Shown here: piece after piece, positions 17,025 to 25,338 of the stretch
How positions within the stretch are numbered: the first letter of the stretch is position 1
Layout: each line of letters opens with the position of its first letter
Assembly (NCBI GenBank): GCA_041394185.1
Contig: JAWKIQ010000001.1
Location: 930,001-994,000 of the forward strand
Reading direction: 5' to 3'
From: Acidimicrobiales bacterium
Lineage (GTDB): Bacteria > Actinomycetota > Acidimicrobiia > Acidimicrobiales > Poriferisodalaceae
Length of the DNA stretch: 64,000 nt
Notes under the pieces: generated by a model
Seen by the model: only the letters and a program-made list of their open reading frames with translations
Databases searched by the model: none
Told to the model about the DNA's origin: nothing
Translations under genes and position numbers: made by a program

Positions 17025-17765
17025 TCAGGCGACGTCCAGACGCCGGTAGATCCGAACCGAAACCACAGCGCACACCACGGTCACCGCGCCGAGCACTATC
17101 AGCGACACCAACAGCGAGTGGCGCGCCAGCGAAAGGTCGACGTCTCTGCCGGCGCCCAAGATCGAGATCGTGTACGACCGAAGGGCCAACCTCGCGGCGC
17201 CCTCGGCCCCTGCGGCGACGAAACCCTCCCAGATCAAGATGTAGGCCAGACCCCAGATCAGTACCCGGCCCAGCACCAGGCTCGCCAGGGTGAACAGCGC
17301 CGAGTAGGCGACGGCCCCGGCTCCTGCCGACAGTGCCGCATGGCCCACCCCGCCGGCGTCGCCACCGGCGGCCAGCGCTCCGGCCGACACGATGACCACA
17401 CAAGCGGGCACCACGATGCTCCAGACCGCTGCCAGAGCGGTCAGTGGCACGACCGAGGGCTTCATGGGCCGCAGCCACAGGTAGACCATGGTCGAGTCGT
17501 CGCGGTGGTCGCCCAGCACGGCCGACGCGAACACCAGTGACACGACGGGCACCACGATTCCCAAGCCCAGGCCTTGGACCAGGTGGGCCACCCGGGTCTG
17601 GCTGTTGCCATCTGACGCTCCGACCGCAAAGGCAACCGCCAGCACCAACGCCCCGAGCCCGGCGATCATGGCGACCCTGGCGGGGCCCAGCGACGAGCGC
17701 AGCATCAGCCGATGGATGACCGCGACGGGAGCGAAGGTGGGTGAGGAACCGGAGGCCGAGGTCAT
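17025..17765 (-). CDS. ABC-2 type transporter permease
   Basis: 246 residues with about six hydrophobic segments and no soluble domain, typical of an ABC-2 exporter half. Its start overlaps the stop of the ATPase gene upstream (17762) by 4 bp, so the two form a complex. It contains ranges such as LVQGLGLGIVVPVVSLVFASAV and paired Ala/Val-rich helices near the C-terminus. The substrate cannot be predicted. It is the last of four overlapping ABC genes. Confidence 0.82.
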   Translation of the reverse strand: MTSASGSSPTFAPVAVIHRLMLRSSLGPARVAMIAGLGALVLAVAFAVGASDGNSQTRVAHLVQGLGLGIVVPVVSLVFASAVLGDHRDDSTMVYLWLRPMKPSVVPLTALAAVWSIVVPACVVIVSAGALAAGGDAGGVGHAALSAGAGAVAYSALFTLASLVLGRVLIWGLAYILIWEGFVAAGAEGAARLALRSYTISILGAGRDVDLSLARHSLLVSLIVLGAVTVVCAVVSVRIYRRLDVA

Positions 17766-18682
17766 GGCTGCACCAGGTACCGAAATACCGACTCGAGATC
17801 GTCGTCGAGGGGTTCCAATGCCCGCAGCGTCACACCAGCCGACAGGGCCATCGAAGCGATCGAGCGGCCGAAGGAGTCCAGGTCGACGGTATCGACCAGC
17901 ACCCGATCATCGCCCTCGAGCCGCACGCTGGAGGTGGCAGGTTGGGCCATCACGACGGCCGCCAGACGGCGCGGGTCGTCGCACTCGACGCGAATCCGGT
18001 GAGGCCTGTCGTCCATGAGCTCGCGGAGGCGCCGATAGTCGCCGGCGGCTGCCAGGCGGCCCTGAGCTATGACCAGAACCCGGTTGCCGATGCGGGCGAC
18101 CTCGTCGAGTACGTGGCTGGAGACGACCACGCACCTTCCGTCGGCGGCCAGGCGCCTGAATACATCGATGAGATGGCGGCGCTGCACGGGGTCGAGCCCG
18201 TTCAACGGCTCGTCCAGCAACAGCACATCGGGGTCGTGCACGATGGCCTGGGCGATCTTGACCCTTTGGCGCATCCCCTTGCTGTACGTGCGACATGGGC
18301 GGGTGTCGTCGGGGTCGAGATTCACCGTCGCCAGCGCCCTTGCTGCCGCGGGCCCTGTGTCTTCCAGCCCCTGGGTGGCGGCGGCCACGCTCACGAACTC
18401 TCGCGCGGTGAGGCGCTCGAAGAGCCCGTCTTGTTGGGGCACCAGACCCATGCGGCCACGCACCGCCGGATCGAGGCGTGGGTCGACCCCCAAGATCTCG
18501 ACCGAGCCGCTGGACGGCGAGGTGAGCCCGGCCAACATTCGTAGCAGTGTCGACTTACCCGCCCCGTTGGGTCCCAACAGTGCGGTGACGCCCGGCCCCA
18601 GGTCGAACGACACATCAGATACCGCCACGACGCCGCCGAACCACTTGGTGACCGAGCGCGCCGACAAGATGGGTGCCGTCAT
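17762..18682 (-). CDS. ABC transporter ATP-binding protein (exporter type)
   Basis: 306 residues from the ATG at 18682, chosen because it overlaps the previous stop (18679) by 4 bp and precedes the domain start; a longer frame to 18751 lacks conserved sequence. Walker A is GPNGAGKST, the Q-loop region is LVPQQDGLFERL, the signature is YSKGMRQRVKIAQAI (a variant of LSGGQ), Walker B is LLLDEPLNGLDP, and the H-loop is VSSHVL. The C-terminal 80 residues resemble the extra domain of ABC-2 ATPases. It pairs with the permease at 17025-17765. Confidence 0.9.
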   Translation of the reverse strand: MTAPILSARSVTKWFGGVVAVSDVSFDLGPGVTALLGPNGAGKSTLLRMLAGLTSPSSGSVEILGVDPRLDPAVRGRMGLVPQQDGLFERLTAREFVSVAAATQGLEDTGPAAARALATVNLDPDDTRPCRTYSKGMRQRVKIAQAIVHDPDVLLLDEPLNGLDPVQRRHLIDVFRRLAADGRCVVVSSHVLDEVARIGNRVLVIAQGRLAAAGDYRRLRELMDDRPHRIRVECDDPRRLAAVVMAQPATSSVRLEGDDRVLVDTVDLDSFGRSIASMALSAGVTLRALEPLDDDLESVFRYLVQP

Positions 18683-19569
18683 CGGGTGCCTCCGATGTTG
18701 CGATATTTCGCCACGGCAGTCGCAAAACCCACGGCAACCCATGCGGCACACGCCCCGACCAGCGACGCTGTGGACAGCTCGGGAAACTCGGGAGTGTCCC
18801 CATAGATGCGAACGACCAGCTCCAGCGGTGCAACCAGCAGGTTCAGCAGCATCAGCTGGTCAGACATGTCGGCCGCGTCGACCAGCAGGCTGGGCACCAC
18901 CGAGCTGAGGATCATCAGCACGACGATGCCCGCTGATGCCCAGGCGCGCCGGTCGGTCAGGGAAGACACACCCATCGACAACGCCGTATAGACGATGGTC
19001 ACCAGCATCCCCGCAACGAACATGCGCACCAGCAATTCGACGGTGTCGACAATGCCTCCGGGTCCGGCACCCTCGAAGCTGTAGCCGATGAGGTTCAGCA
19101 CCAGTGGCCCGATGGTGACGATGGACAGGATCAGCATGACCGCAACGGTCTTGGCAGCCAGATAACCGAGGCGCGACACGGGTGTGGTCAGGTACAGACC
19201 CAGCATGCCCGAGCGGCGGTCGCCGGTTAGGGCTTCTGGGGCCACGAACGCGGTGAACAGCACCAGCGCCAACACGATGATGCCGTAGTAACCCGAGTAG
19301 TTCGCCACCTCGGCTGCTTCCAGAACCTCGACCGGCAACAGAGCAGCGATGCCTACGAACACCACGGCCGGCAAGAAGGCGATGACGATGCACACCACCG
19401 GCACCGCTTTGGAGCGGGCTCGGCGGCCCAGACCCAACACCGCGCGCATACCCTGGGCCGAGATGGTCGCTGCGGCCCCCAGCTGTCCCCGACGCACTCC
19501 GTCGTAGGTGCGATAGCCCCGATCGACAATTCGGGTGTCGTCGAAGCCGTCGGCCGAAGGGCTGGTCAC
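18679..19569 (-). CDS. ABC-2 type transporter permease
   Basis: 296 residues. A soluble N-terminal stretch of about 60 residues carries RGYRTYDGVRRGQ, then about six membrane helices follow in the ABC-2 pattern. The loop after the second helix, APEALTGDRRSGMLGLYLTT, is typical of this permease class. It overlaps the upstream ATPase stop (19566) and the downstream ATPase start by 4 bp each. This is the first of two ATPase/permease pairs encoded in tandem; they may form one heteromeric or two related exporters. Confidence 0.86.
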   Translation of the reverse strand: MTSPSADGFDDTRIVDRGYRTYDGVRRGQLGAAATISAQGMRAVLGLGRRARSKAVPVVCIVIAFLPAVVFVGIAALLPVEVLEAAEVANYSGYYGIIVLALVLFTAFVAPEALTGDRRSGMLGLYLTTPVSRLGYLAAKTVAVMLILSIVTIGPLVLNLIGYSFEGAGPGGIVDTVELLVRMFVAGMLVTIVYTALSMGVSSLTDRRAWASAGIVVLMILSSVVPSLLVDAADMSDQLMLLNLLVAPLELVVRIYGDTPEFPELSTASLVGACAAWVAVGFATAVAKYRNIGGTR

Positions 19570-20540
19570 GAGCTGACCCCCTCGTCGACGAAGACGTCCT
19601 CGAGGCGCCTGCGGCTGCGCCCCAGGCGATGAAGCCTCACGCCGTGTTTGGCCACCAGTTCGGTGGTCGCAGCCAAGGCCGAGTCGGGGTCTCCGTAAAC
19701 CAACAGCGCGGTGCGTTCGGCTACGACCTCGAACCCCAGACCGAGCAGCTCGTCACCTATGACCACCGCGGCGTCGACCGCGCTGATCGCGGCTGCCGAG
19801 TCGGCGAATTCGACCCTGATCGAAGGCGTCGAGCCGCCGATCACCGATGCGATCGACCCGGCGGCCACCAGTCGCCCTGCATCGAGCACCACCACGTTGT
19901 CGCACACGCGCTCAACTTCCTCCAGAAGGTGAGAGCTGACCAAAACGTCGATGCCGACCTTGGCCCGTATGGAAGAGATCAGCCCCAGCATCTCGTCGCG
20001 CTGGAACGGGTCGAGCCCGTCGGTGGGTTCGTCGAGCAAGATGATGGCTGGATCAGACGCAAGTGCCTGGGCCAATTTCACCCGTTGGCGCTGCCCGGTC
20101 GACATCGTTCCCAGCGGGCGGAACCTCTCCTCGCCCAGGCCGACCAGCCACAGCGCATCGGACGCGCGGCCCCTGGCCTCCGAGCGGGGCAAACCCCTCA
20201 CCTGGGCCATGTGGCGTACGAACTCGTCTGCGGGCATCTCGTCGGGCAGGATGTGATGCTCGGGCGAGAAGCCCAGCAGCGACCTCACGGCCGGACCATC
20301 GCCGAACGGGTCGAGCCCCCTTACCGTCAATGTCCCCGAGCTTGCGGGCAACAGGCCCATCAGCAGGTTGAAGAATGTGGTCTTGCCCGCTCCGTTGGCG
20401 CCGACCAGCGCCGTGACGCCCGAGGCGATCGAGAGGTCGAGCGAATCCAAGGCCGCCCGGTCTCCGAAACGCTTGGTGAGACCCGATGCTGTGATGATGG
20501 GGGTCTGCCCGGCCTCGGTCACAACCGCAGTCTGGCACAT
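19566..20540 (-). CDS. ABC transporter ATP-binding protein (exporter type)
   Basis: About 324 residues from the ATG at 20540; a GTG at 20522 is also possible, and longer upstream frame is unlikely. Walker A is GANGAGKTT, the Q-loop is LLGFSPEHHILPDEMP, the signature is MSTGQRQRVKLAQAL, Walker B is IILLDEPTDGLDP and the H-loop is VSSHLL. The C-terminal part (RVEFADSAAAI onward) is the accessory domain common to ABC-2 ATPases. It is the first gene of the minus-strand ABC operon, divergent from the ribonucleotide reductase genes across a structured 509-bp gap. Confidence 0.9.
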   Translation of the reverse strand: MCQTAVVTEAGQTPIITASGLTKRFGDRAALDSLDLSIASGVTALVGANGAGKTTFFNLLMGLLPASSGTLTVRGLDPFGDGPAVRSLLGFSPEHHILPDEMPADEFVRHMAQVRGLPRSEARGRASDALWLVGLGEERFRPLGTMSTGQRQRVKLAQALASDPAIILLDEPTDGLDPFQRDEMLGLISSIRAKVGIDVLVSSHLLEEVERVCDNVVVLDAGRLVAAGSIASVIGGSTPSIRVEFADSAAAISAVDAAVVIGDELLGLGFEVVAERTALLVYGDPDSALAATTELVAKHGVRLHRLGRSRRRLEDVFVDEGVSS

Positions 20541-20689
20541 CGGCCACAAATTTTTTTCGACACCTCTCGGGTGATCTCGATTCGTAATGGAAGTGTTCGT
20601 CACCTCACCCAGAGTCGGCACGGGCACCAGATATCGCGCGTGCTTCGCCTGTGCGGGGCACGGATCAGCTTGGGTTCAGGCGCGCGAGG

Positions 20690-20781
20690 CGTGGCCGAGA
20701 ACGTGGCCCGGCACACCCTCCACCCGTGGGGTACCACGGTTTCGGCGGCGCGCCGGGTGTGGCCTCGCAACCTCGGCCACG
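20690..20781. repeat. Nested inverted repeats upstream of nrdA
   Basis: Three co-axial perfect stems: CGTGGCCGAG (20690-20699) with CTCGGCCACG (20772-20781); CACACCC (20712-20718) with GGGTGTG (20755-20761); and CCGTGG (20724-20729) with CCACGG (20734-20739) closed by a GGTA loop. GCGAGGC (20684-20690) with GCCTCGC (20762-20768) is an alternative pairing. It could fold as RNA from either strand. Confidence 0.55.
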
Positions 20782-20933
20782 GGGCGTGAGCTGGCGCGTA
20801 CACCATACAAATCGGCTCGGCTCGCGCTCAGGGCGCGAAGCCCGTTTCGCAGGGTGGGAGACGACCCCGGAAAGTGACTCCAGCGATGCCGCATCGAATG
20901 CTTGCGGCCGTGGCAGACCCCTTGTACCAATGC

Positions 20934-20963
20934 TTGACACCGCTGAAATTTCACGGGTGTAAT
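20934..20963 (+). promoter_or_regulatory. Sigma-70-like promoter for the nrd operon
   Basis: TTGACA at 20934-20939, an 18-nt spacer, then TGTAAT at 20958-20963. The -35 box is perfect and the -10 box is a fair match. The nrdA GTG lies about 87 nt downstream, leaving an untranslated leader of roughly 80 nt. I see no convincing pair of NrdR boxes. Confidence 0.5.
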
Positions 20964-21049
20964 GACAGGCCCGCTAGAAAGTCGGAACGGCCGGACCAGG
21001 GCACGTTCGAGGCGCCGACCGGCGGGGAAAGACGCAGGAAGGGACGACC

Positions 21050-23479
21050 GTGACGATCACCGAGGGTGAGCTGAGGAACATCGAGAGTGGCGACGATGCT
21101 GGTGGAACCACTATGCGGGTCCAAAAGCGCGACGGCCGTTTCGAGGCGGTGAACCTCGACAAGATCGTCAAGGCGGTCGAGCGCTGCTCGGGCGGACTCT
21201 CGGGCGTAGACCCGATGCGTGTGGCCACTCGCACCATCTCTGGTCTGTCGGACGGCGCCACCACCACCGAACTCGACGAGCTGTCGATACGAACCGCCGC
21301 TGGGCTCATCGTCTCGGAGCCCAACTACTCGAAGCTGGCGGCACGCCTGCTGGCCACGTTCATCGACAAGGAAGTCCAGAACCAGAACGTCTACTCGTTC
21401 AGCCAGTCGATCGAGCTCGGTTACGAACAGGGCCTCATCGGCGAACCGATTCTGGAGTTCGTCCGTACCCACGCCCGCAAGCTCAACGACGCCATCGACC
21501 CCGACGGCAACAACCTCTTCGAGTTCTTCGGCCTGCGCACCGTCTACGACCGCTACCTGCTGCGCCACCCCGACCTGCGCTCGGTCATCGAGACGCCCCA
21601 GTACTTCTTCATGCGCGTGGCCTGCGGGCTGTCGACCTCTCCCGAAGACGCCATCGGGTTCTACGAGCTGATGTCGAGCCTGCAATACCTGCCATCCAGC
21701 CCCACCCTGTTCAACAGTGGAACCATCCACCCCCAGATGTCGTCTTGCTACCTGCTCGACAGCCCCCAAGACGACCTCATCTCGATCTACGACCGCTACA
21801 CCGACGTCGCCAGGTTGTCCAAGCACGCCGGCGGCATCGGTCTGGCCTACCACCGGGTTCGCAGCCGCGGCTCGCTCATCAAGGGCACCAACGGGCTGTC
21901 GAACGGCATCATCCCGTGGCTCAAGACGCTCGACTCTTCGGTGGCAGCCGTCAACCAGGGCGGCAAGCGCAAGGGTGCTGCGTGCGTGTACCTCGAGACC
22001 TGGCACGCCGACATCGAGGACTTCCTCGAGCTTCGCGACAACACAGGTGACGAAGCCCGGCGCGCCCACAACCTGAACCTGGCCAACTGGGTACCCGACC
22101 TGTTCATGGAGCGGGTCGAAAAAGACTGGCAGTGGAGCCTGTTCGACCCCAAGAAGGTGCCCCACCTCACCGACCTGTACGGCGACGACTTCCGTCGGGC
22201 CTACGAGGAGGCCGAAGCGCAGGGCCTCTACGAGCGCCAGGTGCCCGCCCGCAACCTCTACAGCCGCATGATGCGCACCCTGGCCCAAACCGGCAACGGT
22301 TGGATGACCTTCAAGGACGCGTCCAACACCAAGTCCAACCAGACCGGCCAGCCGGGCAACGTGATCCACCTGTCCAACCTGTGCACCGAGATCCTCGAGG
22401 TCACCAGCGCAACCGAAACCGCCGTGTGCAACCTGGGCTCGGTCAACCTCGGCCGCCTGGTGCGCACCGCAGGCGACGGCAGCACCAGCTTCGATTTCGA
22501 GCGCCTGGGCGAGGTCGTGCGCACAGCGGTGCCGTACCTCGACCGTGTGGTCGACATCAACTTCTACCCGACAGACGAGGCCGCGGCCTCCAACTCGCGG
22601 TGGCGCCCGGTGGGCCTGGGCATCATGGGCCTGCAGGACGTGTTCTTCCAGATGGGTATGGCGTTCGATTCCGACGAGGCCCGCGCCCTGTCTACGCGCA
22701 TCTCTGAGGAGATCTACTACTGGGCCCTGTCGGCCAGCTGTGACCTGGCCATGAAGAATGGCGCCCACGAGGCCTTTGCCGAGACCCGCGCCGCGCAGGG
22801 TGTCCTTCAGTTCGACCTGTGGGATGGCGCAACCGTGCACGACGGCGAACGCTGGGAGATGCTGAAGGACCGCATCCGTCAGCACGGGCTGCGCAACAGC
22901 CTCATGATCGCCATCGCTCCCACCGCGACCATCGCCTCCATCGCCGGTTGCTACGAGTGCATCGAGCCCCAGGTGTCCAACCTGTTCAAGCGCGAGACGC
23001 TGTCGGGCGAGTTCATCCAGATAAACCGCTATCTGGTGCGCGAGCTGCAGCGCCGTGGCCTGTGGGACGACGACATGGCCAATGCAGTGAAGCGGGCCGA
23101 GGGATCGATCCAGAACGTCGAGGGTATCCCCGAGGATCTGAAGACGATCTATCGCACCGCCTGGGAGATCCCCATGAGGTCGCTGATCGACATGGCGGCG
23201 GCCAGGGGTGCCTTCATCGACCAGAGCCAGTCGCTCAACCTGTTCATGGAGAGCCCGACCATCGGCAAGCTCAGCTCGATGTACGTGCACGCCTGGAAGT
23301 CGGGCCTGAAGACCACCTACTACCTGAGGTCCAGGCCCGCTACCCGCATCAACCAGACGACCTCGGGCGGTGGCACCCGTCCGACGTCTCCCGAGCCGGC
23401 GCCGAAGAAGACCTTCACCGACGCCGAGGCCCTTGCCTGCTCGCTCGAGAACCCCGAGAGCTGCGAAGCCTGCGACTGA
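21050..23479 (+). CDS. nrdA: Ribonucleoside-diphosphate reductase, class Ia alpha subunit
   Basis: 809 residues from a GTG preceded by AGGAAGGG at a 6-nt spacing. An ATP-cone (about residues 24-110, RVQKRDGRFEAVNLDKI) indicates allosteric activity control. Active-site features include SCYLLDSPQDD (redox Cys), NLCTEI, and AVCNLGSVNLGRLV with the catalytic and partner Cys/Asn. The C-terminal CEAC pair re-reduces the active site. The enzyme converts ribonucleoside diphosphates to deoxyribonucleotides together with the beta subunit encoded 89 bp downstream. There is no intein, although these genes are frequent intein sites. Confidence 0.95.
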   Translation: MTITEGELRNIESGDDAGGTTMRVQKRDGRFEAVNLDKIVKAVERCSGGLSGVDPMRVATRTISGLSDGATTTELDELSIRTAAGLIVSEPNYSKLAARLLATFIDKEVQNQNVYSFSQSIELGYEQGLIGEPILEFVRTHARKLNDAIDPDGNNLFEFFGLRTVYDRYLLRHPDLRSVIETPQYFFMRVACGLSTSPEDAIGFYELMSSLQYLPSSPTLFNSGTIHPQMSSCYLLDSPQDDLISIYDRYTDVARLSKHAGGIGLAYHRVRSRGSLIKGTNGLSNGIIPWLKTLDSSVAAVNQGGKRKGAACVYLETWHADIEDFLELRDNTGDEARRAHNLNLANWVPDLFMERVEKDWQWSLFDPKKVPHLTDLYGDDFRRAYEEAEAQGLYERQVPARNLYSRMMRTLAQTGNGWMTFKDASNTKSNQTGQPGNVIHLSNLCTEILEVTSATETAVCNLGSVNLGRLVRTAGDGSTSFDFERLGEVVRTAVPYLDRVVDINFYPTDEAAASNSRWRPVGLGIMGLQDVFFQMGMAFDSDEARALSTRISEEIYYWALSASCDLAMKNGAHEAFAETRAAQGVLQFDLWDGATVHDGERWEMLKDRIRQHGLRNSLMIAIAPTATIASIAGCYECIEPQVSNLFKRETLSGEFIQINRYLVRELQRRGLWDDDMANAVKRAEGSIQNVEGIPEDLKTIYRTAWEIPMRSLIDMAAARGAFIDQSQSLNLFMESPTIGKLSSMYVHAWKSGLKTTYYLRSRPATRINQTTSGGGTRPTSPEPAPKKTFTDAEALACSLENPESCEACD

Positions 23480-23484
23480 CCGGC

Positions 23485-23517
23485 GGGGGTGTCACACCCC
23501 CTCGTCACACTTCGAGG
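23485..23517 (+). promoter_or_regulatory. Overlapping hairpins between nrdA and nrdB
   Basis: GGGGGTG (23485-23491) pairs with CACCCCC (23495-23501) around a TCA loop. CCTCG (23500-23504) can instead pair with CGAGG (23513-23517). The two stems share bases 23500-23501, so they exclude each other. No T-tract follows, so this is a processing or modulating structure rather than a clear terminator. Confidence 0.35.
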
Positions 23518-23568
23518 AAGCCCTCTTTCCCACCCGACTCCTGAACGAACACGCTCGAAAGGCCCCCA

Positions 23569-24678
23569 ATGGCACTCGTCGAAGACCACGACTTCTACGA
23601 ACCGAATCCCCGGACCGGCCCAATCCACTCGGTGCCCTCCGACGGCTCTGTCGACGCCAGCCACGTCGGCCATGCCAAGCACATCCTCGACCCTGGGTTC
23701 AACCTGACACTGCGCCCGATGCGCTACCCGGTCTTCTACGAGATGTACAAGGCGGCCATCAAGAACACCTGGACCGTCGAAGAGATCGACTTCTCCGACG
23801 ATCTCGTAGACCTTCACCGCAAGATCAGCCCGGCCGAGCGGCACCTGATCAACCGGCTGGTGGCCTTCTTCGCCACCGGCGACTCGATCGTGGCCAACAA
23901 CCTGGTGCTGAACCTCTACCAGCACGTCAATGCGCCCGAAGCGCGCATGTACCTGTCGCGTCAGCTCTATGAAGAGGCGCTGCACGTCCAGTTCTATCTG
24001 ACGCTGCTCGACAACTACATCCCAGACATCGCCGAGCGCGAGCAGGCGTTCGCCGCCATCGACAACATCCCGTCGATCGCCCAAAAGGGCGACTTCTTGT
24101 TCAAGTGGATGAACTCGATCGAACACCTCGACCAGCTCCGCACCCGCGAAGACCGCCAGAACTTCCTGCTCAACATGATCTGCTTCGCGGCATGCATCGA
24201 GGGCCTGTTCTTCTATGGCGCATTTGCCTACGTGTACTTCCTTCGCAGCAAGGGCCTGCTCAACGGTCTCGCCGCTGGCACCAACTGGGTGTTTCGTGAC
24301 GAGAGCGCCCACATGAACTTCGCGTTCGAGGTCATCGAGACGGCCCGCACCGAAGAGCCCGAGCTGTTCGACGAGGGTATGGAGCAGGCCATTCGCCTGA
24401 TGATCGAAGAGGCGGTCGACTGCGAGTACGCGTTCGCCGAAGACGTCCTGAAAGAGGGCGTAGCCGGCCTGTCGCTTCGCGACATGCGCACCTACCTGCA
24501 GTTCGTGGCCGACCAGCGGCTGGTGCAGCTCGGCCTCGAACCCATCTTCGGGTCGAAGAACCCGTTCGATTTCATGGAGCTCCAGGACGTCCAGGAGCTG
24601 TCCAACTTCTTCGAGCGCACAGTCAGCGCCTACCAGGTTGGTGTGTCGGGCGAGGTTTCGTTCGACGAAGACTTCTAA
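23569..24678 (+). CDS. nrdB: Ribonucleoside-diphosphate reductase, class Ia beta subunit
   Basis: 369 residues of the ferritin-like R2 fold. Iron-ligand positions are in place: Asp105 (GDSIVANN), Glu136 and His139 (YEEALHVQFY), with the radical Tyr at residue 143, the same Asp-to-Glu (31) and His-to-Tyr (4) spacing as in Escherichia coli NrdB. The second ligand set includes DESAHMNFAFEVIE. It supplies the tyrosyl radical to NrdA. The C-terminal tail ends SGEVSFDEDF, the kind of acidic peptide that docks on the alpha subunit. The N-terminal 40 residues are longer than usual. Confidence 0.94.
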   Translation: MALVEDHDFYEPNPRTGPIHSVPSDGSVDASHVGHAKHILDPGFNLTLRPMRYPVFYEMYKAAIKNTWTVEEIDFSDDLVDLHRKISPAERHLINRLVAFFATGDSIVANNLVLNLYQHVNAPEARMYLSRQLYEEALHVQFYLTLLDNYIPDIAEREQAFAAIDNIPSIAQKGDFLFKWMNSIEHLDQLRTREDRQNFLLNMICFAACIEGLFFYGAFAYVYFLRSKGLLNGLAAGTNWVFRDESAHMNFAFEVIETARTEEPELFDEGMEQAIRLMIEEAVDCEYAFAEDVLKEGVAGLSLRDMRTYLQFVADQRLVQLGLEPIFGSKNPFDFMELQDVQELSNFFERTVSAYQVGVSGEVSFDEDF

Positions 24679-24693
24679 CCCCATCGTCTTCGC

Positions 24694-24740
24694 AAACACC
24701 GGTGTTTGGCGGGTGTCTGGCGCCCGGAGTACACCGGTGT
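24694..24740. repeat. Two palindromes in direct repeat after nrdB
   Basis: AAACACCGGTGTTT (24694-24707) is a perfect 14-bp palindrome, and ACACCGGTGT recurs at 24731-24740, 35 bp on. Both are followed by TT, one base and GGCG. They sit between the convergent nrdB and acetyltransferase genes and could be a bidirectional terminator or protein-binding sites. Confidence 0.5.
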
Positions 24741-24756
24741 TCGGCGTGGGGCGGTG

Positions 24757-25338
24757 TCAGGTCAGGGCGTTCCAGGCGTCGCGGGTCATCGAGTAGATGG
24801 CGCTGTCGCCTTCTGCGGGGTATTCGCCCTCCAGGGGGCGCACTTCCAGCAGGCTCAGCCCGGCTCGCTCGAGGGCTCGGCGTGAAGCGGTGTTTGCCGC
24901 TTTGGGCACCGACACCACCCGGCTTGCGGTCGGGTGGTCGTCGAAGCCGGCCGCGATGAGCAGGTGGATCAGACGGCTGCCGTGGCCGGCTCTTCGGTGG
25001 TGTGGCGAACCGATCGCGTAGTCGACGCCGATAGCGGATTGCACACCCAGCCGTTGAGCCCACTGGGGGTGATCGTCGATCAGATAGCTCTCACCGAAAC
25101 CGACCGCGACACCGTCGACTTCGTAGATCCACAGCCGTGCGGGGCCGCTGTCGGCGCTGAAGCGCTCGTCGATCTGGTCGCCGTATTCGGTCTCGAGTTG
25201 GTCTTCGTCGGCTGCGGGGCCCCACCATCTGACCATTTCGCGGTCGCGGCGCCAGCGGGCCATCACCGGAAAGTCAGAGCGGTCCAGCGGGCGGATTATC
25301 GCCCGCGTCGGGTCTGGCGGGCGGAGGCGGTGGTTCAA
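24757..25338 (-). CDS. GNAT acetyltransferase, AAC(6')-Ib-like
   Basis: About 193 residues if translation starts at the TTG (25338) that overlaps the stop of the aldolase gene; an ATG at 25380 would overlap that gene by 46 bp and no ribosome binding site favours it. The fold reads IIRPLDRSDFPVMARW, then WIYEVDGVAVGFGESYLID, the acetyl-CoA loop HHRRAGHGSRLIHLLI, and ANTASRRALERAGL. The order resembles aminoglycoside 6'-acetyltransferase and the siderophore acyltransferase group (Acetyltransf_8). The real acceptor is unknown; resistance should not be assumed from this similarity. Confidence 0.82.
   Translation of the reverse strand: MNHRLRPPDPTRAIIRPLDRSDFPVMARWRRDREMVRWWGPAADEDQLETEYGDQIDERFSADSGPARLWIYEVDGVAVGFGESYLIDDHPQWAQRLGVQSAIGVDYAIGSPHHRRAGHGSRLIHLLIAAGFDDHPTASRVVSVPKAANTASRRALERAGLSLLEVRPLEGEYPAEGDSAIYSMTRDAWNALT

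Larger units (their letters stand above)
20541..21049. other. 509-bp gene-free divergent region
   Basis: It lies between the divergent ABC ATPase gene and nrdA and has no convincing coding sequence on either strand. From left to right it holds a short A/T tract (about 20548-20557), the nested inverted repeats at 20690-20781, a GC-rich stretch, a sigma-70-like promoter at 20934-20963 and the nrdA ribosome binding site at 21036-21043. I could not match a cobalamin riboswitch, RNase P RNA, SRP RNA or tmRNA consensus on either strand. Confidence 0.7.

Noticed and set aside
20581..21049. Cobalamin riboswitch or known housekeeping RNA upstream of nrdA
   Set aside because: Neither strand shows a B12-box-like GCCACTG/AGxCAGGAxACC arrangement, nor the conserved cores of RNase P, SRP or tmRNA.
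21050..23479. Intein in nrdA
   Set aside because: The gene is of normal length with uninterrupted active-site motifs and no splicing-domain signatures.
24757..25338. Aminoglycoside resistance gene
   Set aside because: The protein resembles AAC(6')-Ib in fold, but this acetyltransferase group has many other substrates and no resistance context is present.
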